Part shown: piece by piece, positions 42,612 to 53,900 of the stretch | Layout: each line of letters starts with the position of its first letter | Numbering within the stretch: the first letter of the stretch is position 1 | Source of the DNA: Coturnix japonica | Lineage: Eukaryota; Chordata; Aves; Galliformes; Phasianidae | Direction of reading: 5' to 3' | Length of the DNA: 64,000 nucleotides | NCBI RefSeq assembly: GCF_001577835.2 | Contig: NC_029519.1 | Span: 30,628,539 to 30,692,538, forward strand | Position numbers and translations under genes: made by a program | Notes under the pieces: generated by a model | Databases searched by the model: none | What the model was told of the DNA's origin: nothing | The model's input: the letters and a program-made list of their open reading frames with translations, nothing else

Positions 42612-44175
42612 GGCTCAGCTGAAGTGCATCTACACCAATGCACGCAGCATGGGCAGCAAACAGGAGGAGCTGGAAGCCATTGTGTAGCAGGCAAACTATG
42701 ACCTAGTTGCCATTACAGAAATGTGGTGGGATCACTCCCATGACTGAAGTGCTGCAGTGGATGGCTACAAGCTCTTCAGGAAGGATAGGCAAGGAAGGAG
42801 GAGTGGTGGTGTGGCTCTCTATGTTAGAGAGTACTTTGATGTTATTGAGCTTGTGGCTGGGGATGATAAGGTTGAATCTATGGGTAAGGATCAGGGGAAG
42901 GGCTGACATGGCAGATACCCTGGTGGGTGCTGCTACAGACTGCTGAACCAGGATGAAGATATAGAAGAGGTGTTCTAGGAGCAGCTGGCTGAAGTTGCAT
43001 CACTGCCAGCCGTTGTCCTCACTGGGGACTTAAACTTCCATGATATGTGCTGGGAATACAACACAACACAGAAGCAGCAGTCTAGGAGGTCTCTAGGGTA
43101 TACGGAGTATAACTTACTTCTGCAGCTGATGAGAGCCTACCGGGGAGCTGCCCTGCTAGACCTGCTGTTCACTAACAGAAAGTCTAGTGGGAGATGTGGA
43201 GGTTGGGAGCTGTCCTGGACAGAGTGACTATGAAATGGAATGGAAGAGTTCTTTATTCTTGGCAGAGAGGGGAGACAGGAGCCAGGAGAGGGGACAGCAA
43301 ATCTGCTAACTTGGGCTTCTGTAGGGCGGACTTTGAATTGTTCAGGAGATTGGTCGGGAGGGTCCCTTGGGATTCAGTCTTGGAGGGTAAAGGGGTTCAG
43401 GAAGGCTGGTTGTTCCTGGAGAAGGAAGTCTTAAAGGCACAGGGACAGGCTGTCCCTCTGAGCTGCAAGAGGAGCCGGTGGAGAAAAAAAATGGCATGAA
43501 CAAGCAGGGAGCTTTTCCTGAGGCTACGGGAGAAAAGGAGAATCTACCTCCTGTGGAAGAAAGGATGCCCAGGTGGCCAAGAGGGCCAGTGGCATCCTGT
43601 GTTGCATCAGAAACAGCGTTGCTAGCAGGAGCTGGGAAGTAATTGGGCCTCTGTACTCAGCAGTGGTGAGGCTTCACCTCAAAGTATTGTGTTCAGTTTT
43701 GGGTTCCTCACTGCAAGAAAGATGTCAAAGCCCTGAATGTGCCCAGAGAAGGGCAAGGAAACTGGTGAGGGGTCTGGAGCACAGGCCATGAGGAGCAGCT
43801 GAAGGAGCTGGGAATGTTCAGTGTGGAGGAGGCATAGGGGAGACCTCATTGCGGTCTATAACTACCTGAAGGGAGGTTGCAGTGTGCTGGGATTTGGCAT
43901 CTTCTCTTGTGTAACAGTGATAGAACTAGAGGGAATGGCCTCTAGTTGTGCCAAGGGAGATTCAGGCTGAACATTAGGAACTACTAGTTTTCCAGAAGAG
44001 TGGTCAGGTGCTGGAATGGGCTGCCCAGGGAGGTGGTGCAGTCACCGACCCTGGAGGTGTTCAAGGAACATTTAGATGTTGTACTGAGGGACATGGTTTG
44101 GTGAGAACTATTGGTGGTAGGTGGAGGGTTGGACAGGATCTTGTAGGTCCTTTCCAGCTTTGGTGCCCTATGGTT
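42612..44175 (+). mobile_element. CR1 LINE, internally deleted ORF2 copy with 3' end
   Basis: The left part (about 42612-43560) derives from the CR1 ORF2 endonuclease domain: IYTNARSMGSKQEELEA, YDLVAITE, GGVALYVRE, the catalytic-type GDLNF and LLDLLFTNR are readable. The reading then jumps near 43560 to the C-terminal ORF2 and 3' region ([38 protein letters not shown]), so the reverse transcriptase core is missing. The copy carries several stops and frame changes and is not active. It ends near TTTGGTGCCCTATGGTTC, a decayed CR1 terminus. Total length is about 1.56 kb against roughly 4.5 kb for a full CR1. Confidence 0.9.
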
Positions 44176-46049
44176 CCTACAACCTCTCAAAAGCCCAGAA
44201 GCTGAACACCTAGTGCTTCTGTCTTGGAATTCCAATCTTTATCCAACACTGTCAGTAGTTATACTGAATATACAACTTTAGACTACAGTTTTCAGATGAC
44301 AGTAATTGCTTTTTTACTTCCCAAGAGGCCCTTTTCTATGCCAAAACACAAGCACACGGTCTGATTTCTGACCTCCCTTCACTGTTTATGCAAGGCTTTG
44401 AATCTTTAATGGATACGTCAATATTTATAAAGTCATTATTCAATGTTTATACAGTGTTAAAGTATGTTATTAATATTCAGCACATGGCAGTGATTAATCC
44501 ATGACCTGTCAGAAGGCCGGCAGGCTGTAAAATAAATAAATAAGATGTGCACATAGGTGTACATGTAAACATGCACATGTGTATGCAGACACACAGATAG
44601 ACATGCCGAGACACACAGACGCACACATTCATGCACACAATGTGTACACTTTATATAGTATGTATGTTATATGATGAAAGGAGATGTCTCTATTACCCCA
44701 AAGTGCTGGCTATTGAAGGCAGTATGTAGTCATGATCATCTCTGTGCCTCAGTTTGTTATGGGAGGTGTTGTCACCAGACCCCTCCCAGCAGAGGGACTA
44801 ATAGGTGATGCTGGGGTACTAAGTTGTCTTAGATGCTCATAGAGATGCTCATTTCAATTACTTTGCGTTACCTTTTTGGTGTTGCTATTTAAATAGGCAT
44901 AAGTCATCAGCTCCTGGTGCTGCTCACCATGGCTGCTGACTGGCAGTGGTGTCCCAGAGAGCCTGGGAACCCCATCTCCCCACCCCATTATGGCAACCCC
45001 ACAGCAGCCCCTCTGACAGAACTCATGTTGGGGAGCACTGTGGCCACGGCTGAGGGCTCCACACAGCTGTGGTTGGTGCTGGTTTGCATACCACTGTGCC
45101 ACAGCCCAAGGAGAGCCTTGGGAGTCACCCCACCAGAACCCAAGGCCAGGGACCACTGCCACATGGAGATGTGGCTCTGCTGCTTTGGAGCACTAGGGGC
45201 TCCCACACTGCCACCAGGACCAGGCAGCAGGTAAAAAATAGTGTCTGAAAGCAGGGAGGCGCAGGGAAAGAACACTGCTGTCACACACTGGTAGGTTCAT
45301 ATTCAAACTTTACTCTGCAGCACAGTGAGGTGTGATAATTCATGTCCCTTAAATTGCCATAACTCCCCCAGAGAGCACCACTGTAGCAAAGGTCCCATAA
45401 GGCCACAGCCAAGCTGCCAGCACCACAAGGCTCAGGCAAAACAAACACCCTCAGGTCCCACGTCATCAAGCACTGAGGCTGCAGTTTTGATTTCTGTTGT
45501 GGTTTTGCCCCATTTGAAGAAGCAAATCAAGTCAATCTGCCTCTGATATTACATGAGGATATACTGCTTCTCTTGCTTTCTTCCCTAGGGAGGTGGCAAA
45601 TTGCTCCCACATCCTGCTGGCACACACACAGTTGTGCTGTCCAGGCTCAACAACATGGATTCACAAACACGTTGAGTTTCCCAGAGGTTGCTAAAAGTGC
45701 TCCAAAGTCCTGCAGGAAACTGCGGTCTCCTCCTTGTGAGGGCTGAACCAGGCTCTGCCATAGGCCTGTAGCACCTTCCCCAGGGGATTTCTGCCCCCTG
45801 CAGCATATCCCCCTGCTCAGACATCAGATGGACCAGCTGTGTGTGATGCAGGAGCTCAGCTACAGGCAAAGCAGTAACAGCCTGGGCTGCTGCGCATCAC
45901 ACAAAGCCAGAGCACCATTTCTCATGAGATATAAAAATACCAGCATACTTTTACTTATCTTCTGGTTTCTGTTTCTGTGTTTGTTTGGTTTTTTTAAATC
46001 TTTTTACAAGTTATAAAAAGCTTTTACAAAACATTAAGTACATGCTCCA
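44176..46049. other. Intergenic region downstream of FREM gene, with a CA/TG-rich tract
   Basis: The region holds an interrupted CA/TG and ACAC microsatellite at about 44550-44670, preceded by an AAAT repeat at about 44528-44542. The right part is likely the 3' UTR of the minus-strand FREM gene. No clear canonical AATAAA was found on the minus strand; ATTAAA at 44410-44405 and AGTAAA at 45314-45309 are weak candidates. Confidence 0.5.
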
Positions 46050-46634
46050 TTAAACTTCTGTTCCGTCGTGCAAATTATTGTGGACTTTCACTTCTAAATT
46101 CACCTGCTTCACCTTTCTGCTTTTCACACTGGAAACGCCTCCTGTTTCCCTCAGTACATTGATGTTCCTCACGGTGCAGTACTGGCTGTTCACTGCCTTC
46201 TCTGTGCTCTTGGGCAGCTCCACCTTGGTGTTCAGAGGGTGTTCCTCTGGGGCAGCTCGAGCAGCCTCTCGTTTCCTCCGCAGCGTCCGGCACTTCCTGG
46301 TGACAAGGCAGACTCCCAGAAGCACCAGCACCAGCAGCATGACGGCAGCAAACGCGCTCCCGAGGGAAGCACCTGTCTGCGATAAGGAGGCTGCGATCAC
46401 AGCTTCCTCCATCTCCAAGATCAGCGACTTCATGTTGGTGCCGTTCTTGACCTGATCGCCCTCGTTGTCATAGATTAAGGAGTCATCCAGCATCAGTCTC
46501 CCATTGCTGTCAATCAGGTCCCTGCGGCCACGCTTCAAGTGGTGAGTAAGAGATCGCTGAACACGGGGCCCTGCGATGCTCTCTGGGCCTATTATGTAGA
46601 TAACCTGAAGGTACCACTGATGTCCAGCTTCCAC
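46050..46634 (-). other. FREM3: Last FREM exon: cleavage-like site, transmembrane helix and cytoplasmic tail
   Basis: This exon encodes 194 residues. KRGRR (46535-46521) is a dibasic proprotein-convertase-like site in front of an acidic, NGT-sequon-bearing stem. A hydrophobic segment of about 22 residues (46364-46299, GSAFAAVMLLVLVLLGVCLV) is followed by the stop-transfer sequence RKCRTLRRKR. The cytoplasmic tail of about 80 residues keeps the FREM2-type blocks HPLNTKVELPK, YCTVRNINVL and VKQVNLEVKVHNN and ends GTEV. This is a class I PDZ ligand; FRAS1 and FREM2 tails bind GRIP1 this way. The stop TAA is at 46052-46050. Confidence 0.85.
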
Positions 46635-47886
46635 CTGTGAGGAAGGGAAGACGTGCAAACAGCAAGTCAGATAAAATGATTTTGTTAAGTCAAGACAGAA
46701 CTGGATGCATTTTTTTTACAGTTTTTTGAGTCATGCAGATATCAGCAGAAATATTCAGCATCAGTATCTGCACCAGTATTTATCACTAAGGTCAGTCTTC
46801 CTGTCTGCCTCTGGCAACTGTAATGATTAATTGAGAACATTGCCAACCTGTATTTTAACTCTTCACTGAGTGCTCTGAAAAGAATCCTGCCACCAGAGCA
46901 GATTCTTTATCTCCATCTTTCTGTGCAGGAGCTTGTTTCTAAACTGTTACCTTTGTTGATTTATGGTGTGATCCTTCGGAACAAGAAGTCACTTAAGCCC
47001 ATGGAAGTTGCTGGGTTAAAAAGGGCCTCACTGGAGAGGGGTGTAAAAACTAGGAAATCGGGATCTACACAACTGCTCTCAATTGAGAGTCTCCTTTGCT
47101 CCCCTCCCACTGTGGCAACTCCTTCTGTTGTCTGCCTGGCTCCTTTAAGCTGTGTCCTAAAGCCTCTGAGCATGGAGGGGAATCACAGCCTGAGCTCTCC
47201 TGGCCCTGTCAGTGGGAAGGGATGTGGAATGCTCTGAGCTAGCTAATAGAGGAGTTAGTTCTGGTCTATGGGCATCACTTGGTACATACCTTGTAGAGAG
47301 CATCCACCTTGAGAGTAAATCCATCCACACCAGGCATGCTGCTTACTAAGTGAAACTCAGACAGCTCAGAGGCAAAGTGGGCATCAAAAGGCACATCGTG
47401 GAAATACTTGTCCGTGACTTCTGGTTGGTTTCGGTCCTGAAAATCAGAGCAAGAGTGCATTGCCATCAACACCGTGCACCTGAATAACCAGGTGACTTTC
47501 AAGAGCTGCTTCAGTGATACTGTGAAGGAAAGCAACACTCCCAAGTGCCTCTCTGCTTCCTTTTGCCGGAGCTGATGTTGCCTCTCCCCTGAGCTCATCT
47601 CACTTTATATCCCAAGGCTTCCTCCTCTCAAGTCATAGCGCTAAGGTTACCCTTGTCCTGTAAGTGCTAGTAAGGCGGCCAGTGAGGATGCTGGCAAATG
47701 TTAATTTGAAAGCATGTAATTAGAGCTGAGTGCACCTTGAGAATGTGCCATCACAATGAAGGGGGATGCTGTGCAGCTGGTAAATAGATCTCCCTTTGTA
47801 TGCTGCTTGTTCTGTCAATTCTGAGCCACAGCACAGAGATCACGAGAATTTTTAAAAGCCTGGTACATGGAATGGAATGTTGTGCT

Positions 47887-47917
<31 letters not shown>

Positions 47918-50900
47918 GGAAGGAGAACCGCATTTTTTTTTTTTCTTTAGACTAAGAAATACTCATGGATTAAGACTGAGGGAGATCTGGTCTTGTCTTT
48001 GCAGCTTGGACCTGTCTGCCTGGTACTTCCAAAAAGCCACAGCATTTAGCTTCTCATTCGTTGGTAGACAACCCTTTGTTTGCTGTAGGAAGAACAAATC
48101 CAAAGCAGATGCAGAGGACAGCACTGCAAGCAAATTATTTTGGTAAGAACCTCTTACAGTACTCCCTGATGTGCAGCTTCTCCCTGCAAGCAGGAGTGTC
48201 ATTTAGTTCCCCACCTGTTAGGTTAGCAAAGGACCAAGAGACCAGACTTATTCAGACATGACTGCACATAATGCCCCACGTTATGGTTTTGTCCACAGCA
48301 GAAAACTTACCAAGAGGAGAAATCTGTGTTTCAGGTGCTTGTTGGGTTGAATACAGCCATACTGAGGCCCTTCGTTATAGACAGTTCCTGTTGGGTCAAA
48401 GAAGGGCACGTAGCCATCCTTGCCAGTGCACAGGTAGACTTTCTCCAGCTGCAGTTTGTAAGCAGCGTTTAGGTTTTGTTCAGGATTCCACAGCACGCGG
48501 CCATACAGGATTTGCCCTGAGGAGATGGGGAGGTTAAACTTTCTGAAGGACAGCAAGGAAGAGATAACAAAGAGTTCAGCAAGAGAACCACTGCTAGAAC
48601 CACGCACCTCCAACTACAAGTGGCTGTGCTTTGTACATGTGCACAGAATACCCTGCCATGACAGAACACTCTGCCATGAGCACATCCTCATTATCTGGTC
48701 CTGACACTGTGGTGTTGTGATGTGCTCAAAGTACCACTTGTTGCTGTACAAGAGGCAAAGCCAAACCTGGTTTTACTCTTCTCTTTCAAAGATAACAGAG
48801 TTCTGAAAACAGAAATATTCAATACAAGAGGAACAGGCAAAGAAATCCTACCTTTTGAAAAAGCTCCTTTGTAATCCATTTCTGCCAGAGACATTTCGGA
48901 CTTGGTGGGATCCATTAGAAACACCTTCTCGTTGTTACAGAGCTGAAACTCTGTGTTAAGGGAATAGACAACAGGAACTGGCCGGTTTGTCTGCTGGAAA
49001 GCAATCGGGATCAAAAATCTATATTGAGACAGAAAGGAAATGGGCAAGGATTAGTTTAGATGCATCTGAAGTTACGTGTTGGTGACACAGAGTTACATCT
49101 GCTTTGCTATTTTCTCATTCTGTTTTCATAGCCCAACAGACTGTACTACAGCGGTATTCAGCCTAAGCTTGCCTGTTGCCTCTCACCCTGCCCAGTTTTT
49201 AAGTAACAGAGTTGTGCCCCGCACAACCAGCTAAAGCTTTCTGACAGTAGGTTTTGGGTTTAATTCCATCAGGGGACAACTGAAGGTTACACAGGGTTCT
49301 GAAAGCCGGATGGCTGAGACAGCCCACAAGGGAGGTTACTGCCCTTCCCCTCCTGCCCCCGTGGTGCATTCCCTGCTTCTTGGCACCATGCAAACAACCC
49401 AAAACTGGGTTTAGGGGTGAAAATGGTGATTCCTTACCGCTCAGGAGCATGAGCTGTACAGGGCAGGGGCTTGTCTCCAGGCTCTACCCATGGCTGCGTA
49501 GGCTGCACAGTACAAGGAATTAAGAGGATTGTGTACTCCCCAGAGTAGTCCTTCCTGAGAACAGACAGGAGACGCCATCATCATCAATCCAAACTCCAGG
49601 CTGTTCCACCACCTGATGCATTTGCCTAACATCCATGTTTTCCAAATTAGTGGAGCAAGGAGGGTTCACAGCAGGACCTAACCCAAACCCTAGAAGCACC
49701 CATTCAGCAGGTACAGGAGCGATAAATTTGTTTGATGGTGTCTAATTTGACCCTCAGTGCAATGAACACAGGTGAAGGAAAAAACAGAAACAATAATAAA
49801 AAGGCAGCTTGAAGAGCTGAGCCTGTGGTCCTCACCTGTTATAAGAGCTGGTTGCCCTCCAGAGCTGGTAGGGAGAGTCAAAAGTCTGAGCGCTCCACAG
49901 CAGCTGCAGGTCAAATTCAATCCCTCCCAGATGGTCTGGAGTCATTAAAGATGACTTCACATCTGGCAAGCTGTGGTGCTCCATTACAAAGAGCCCTGTG
50001 GTGAGGGCACAGAGGTGACAGTAAGGCACTGGGAGATACCACAATGCACACAGCAGCACGGGGGAAGAGGGACCACAGTCTCTCATTAGGAGCAACCTTA
50101 GAACCTGCTCAGCACCTCAGCTATTGGTACCTCACATCCAAGCACAGATTTTAGCATCTTGTATTAGACTGGCTAGAGGTGGAGCCAAGCTTGGGTATTT
50201 CTGCAGCCTGCTACTCCCGGCAGTTTCCAGGCTGGCAGGGGATCCCCCTGTTGCCATGGCTTGTCACTGTGCTGCTCCACTTTCTTGTTGTAGGGAAAGG
50301 GTGGTGGTGCAGTTATGTGAGACAGCAGCAGAGGACACGGAGCTGCCATGCCTTGGTGAGGTCAAGGGAAAATGGAGAAGGCACTCTCACAGACACCTGA
50401 AGTTAATCTAATAGAAATAATTATATCCAAACCAGAAAGGGCTTTTGAGGGCACTAGCTCAATCACTGACATTAGGCATAAAGTTTGTAAAGTTAAAAGT
50501 GAAAAATGTGAAGTATTTCTAAGCTGAGAGGCTAGTAAAAGGAAGAACAAATTGGCTCTTGGGAAGAAATATTCTGATCGTGAACACTGACCGTAGTCAT
50601 AGCTTGTTTTACTACCTGTGCTTTCAGAACCAGGCTGCATTCTCATGGTGCTCTCTTTTCTTCATCAGGACTAATATTCATTCTCACCTCTGAACTTGGC
50701 CTGGGTCTTGAACTCTATAACCAGTCGACCATCCTCACGGATGTAGATCCTGATTATCTGCAGCCGGGCTGAGAGGACGCTGTCTGTCTGAATCCCTGTG
50801 TGGTACAGCAAGAGCAGAGTCAGTGGGGAGGACAAAGGAGCACAGCAGACCTCAAGTGGTGTCGGTCAGCTCTAGGTAGCTCCAGAAGCATCTTGAGAGA

Positions 50901-53900
50901 GCTCCAAGAAGGCACAGTTTGCCTGAGATCATCCTCCAGGTGAGTCAGCTGTACACTTCCAGATACAGTAGGAAAGAAAAACAAATGAGCTGGAAATAGA
51001 AGATTCACAGGCAAAGGATAAACCATAAATATACACAGTGATGTTAGGTCTTGGATGTCACCAGCAGCAGAGGACAGGCTCGGTATGGGACCCACCACTG
51101 GCAGTACTGTGGTTATGATGCGGAAAAGTCAACCTGTGAGAGCCAGGAGGCTGAGGATCACAACTGCAGCTCCCACATGAAAATCAGTGGAAAGCATTGG
51201 AGAAAACATGCCATATGTCCCATGGGGAGCAACCTCTGCCTGGCTGCAGAGGCTCCAGGGAACACAGAGCTCTTGTCCTGCAGCATCTCAGTGACGACTT
51301 CCCATTAACAGATGCTGGGGAAACGACAACTCCTTTACTAAGCTTTCATAAATGCAAGCACAACTGGACTGATGCTGCATGCTACCCAGACTCGGAACTA
51401 CAGTGACAGTGCAGAAACTAAGAAAAAGGGAAAACTGAGAGGAAAACAATAGTGCTGCACACTGTCAGGTGCCTTGGACGTACCTGTTCTCCAGAGAACA
51501 GTGTCGTAGAAAAAGGAGAACTCCATCTCTGTGTGGTGCTCAAGGGAAGCCCAACCTCTTGGTGCTGTCACATAAATGTAGGACACATAGAGGGGGACGT
51601 GGACTGTTAGGAAGGACTGAGCAGAGTCCCGGACCTGTCAACAGAACCCAAGTAGGTGATTATGCACTGTCTCAAAGGAGAGACGCTGGCCTGGACTTGC
51701 AGCACCCTCTTGTTTACATTCTGCTTCGCAAATGAGGAAAAAAAGCCAAAATGTCTGCAACAAAAGACTCCTACTTGGTAGAGGTGAGATGAGACCAAGC
51801 ACACTGGTATAGGGAGAGGCAAATCTTTTTCCCTTGCTTTTAATGCCTGAACTATTTGCTGCAGGAATAAAACATCTGCATCCACATTACAGACTGGAGC
51901 CTAATGGGATGAGATACAAACACACAGGGGATGGCAGCATGGAGCCCCGCATACCATGTACCTCTGTATCTTCCTTGGTACCCCTGTGTCACACAAACTC
52001 TGTGGCGCAGATGCAGCCAGACTGGGGAATGTTACTCTCACACAGTAGGAATGTTTTTTAAAAGCTTTATGAATCTGAGTGTTTTCCAGGCTGCTCCCAC
52101 TAACTGAACAACCATCAAGCAAGCACTGTTACTTCACTACTGAGAGCAGAATTTCACAAGGGGCTCAACAAAGCTCCTGGGTTCTCTGCTCCTACTGTGG
52201 ACCCAAAGTTAAGCAGGACCTTCTGACTGTGGGAACCCTCACAGGCTTCTAGAAAGAGGAAGAAAGCTTGAGTCCAGGATCAGCTAGAAGTCTATGCATC
52301 AGCTTTTTTGTAGACACCCCCTCCAATGCGTGGATTTGAATATCTGCAATGGACATGAAATTAAAATGCCTACAGTGTTTCTGGGAAATTAGAGGCATGC
52401 AAGTTGTTCCAGAGTCACTACAATGCATTACATTTGCATTAAAAACAATAAATTTATTTGCAAAAAATTTATCACTAGATGGTAATTTGTAAAATAATAA
52501 GAAACTGCTGGGGAAGAAGTACATGCAGCTTTGACTGAAGTGCCTTCGTTTGAAATAAGAGCAAGTGCTTAAGCACACTGCTGTCCTTAATGCACCTAAC
52601 AAAGGGAGCTGTGGTCACAGCTTTACCCTGAAAAGAGTTTCCAATTCCATGAATTAAAATGAAGCAATTCTGCTTTCTCAGAACTGCTCTAAGAGCACTT
52701 GAAACACCACAGGTCTTTGGCTCTGAATGCAGCATTTATCATCTGTGGGGCATAGCTGTACTGCGCCAGCCCACAGAGAGCGCAGGGAGCCATTCCAGAC
52801 TGGTTGGTGCCAGTCTCCACATACTACGTTACACAGTTGCTCGGTTTAAGGAGCTTCTCTGGATTTGTGTAAATAACTGGAGCTATAAAAGGGAAGTTAA
52901 AATATTCCAGACCAACAGGAATTAAAATAGATTGTGTTGGCCATAACGCCCTGACTGGAAATTCAACACAAGAATCTAATGCAGATGAGACTCATTTGAG
53001 TGAGATGGACATTTACAATCTGTCCATGAGAGGGCAGTGAAACACATCTTTGTCATGAAAGCTGCTATTTTACTAGAGAGCATTTCTGGCTTTTGCTGTG
53101 ATGGTAATTAATTAAGGAATTACTTAACATTTTCAATGGCTTCTCTCCACTGAACACAGTCTCTGCTCTGTTCTTTGCTCATTCCCATGGGTGAAGAATA
53201 TGGTAACAGTTGTAAAAGAATACAATGCAGATCTCCATGTTTTGTATTTCTAGGATATCCTTATGTTAAGAAAAAAGCACTCTAAAGAGTAAAAGAATAA
53301 AGCTTGTGTTATCCCAATCAAAATAAATGAATTATGTGTATTTCACAAATACTGTGTTTCTCTTGTTGAAGGAGGAAAAACACATGCAGATATTCATGAA
53401 CACACAGTAGAGTTCTGCCAGAGAATTGACAAAGATCTGGATGACACGAAGAGTTGGGGGATGTGCCATCTTACCTGGAAGTCAGCTGTTACAGAGCCCC
53501 CACAGACATCAATTAATTCAGTCATGTCATAATAGGCATCAAAGGTCCATATGCAGCTCTTCAGATTGAGGTGCTTGTACAGCTGGATTGTCTTTGGCTC
53601 TCTCACTGAGGGGTCAAACTGGTAAGGGCGGTCATAGCCAGGACCGAGGACAATGCTGTCATATGTCACTTCATCAAGGAATCCTGCCTCTGGGAGTAAG
53701 AGATACCAGGACACTGATTGCTTCAGATCTTAAAGAGTTTGGGCTGTGCACTCAAGTCCCATTTATATTCTCAAGTCATGTCAGTGATTTTTAGTACACC
53801 GAGGACTTAATGTCTCCTCTCCATCATCCTAGAGGTCAAACTGAACATACACAGACCTTCAAGGGTGAAAACATTACAGGAATGTGCTAACAACCTTAAA

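Noticed and set aside
44550-44670. Possible CRISPR-like or regulatory array in the CA/TG-rich stretch
   Set aside because: It is an interrupted dinucleotide microsatellite with no repeat-spacer structure, and the DNA is vertebrate nuclear.
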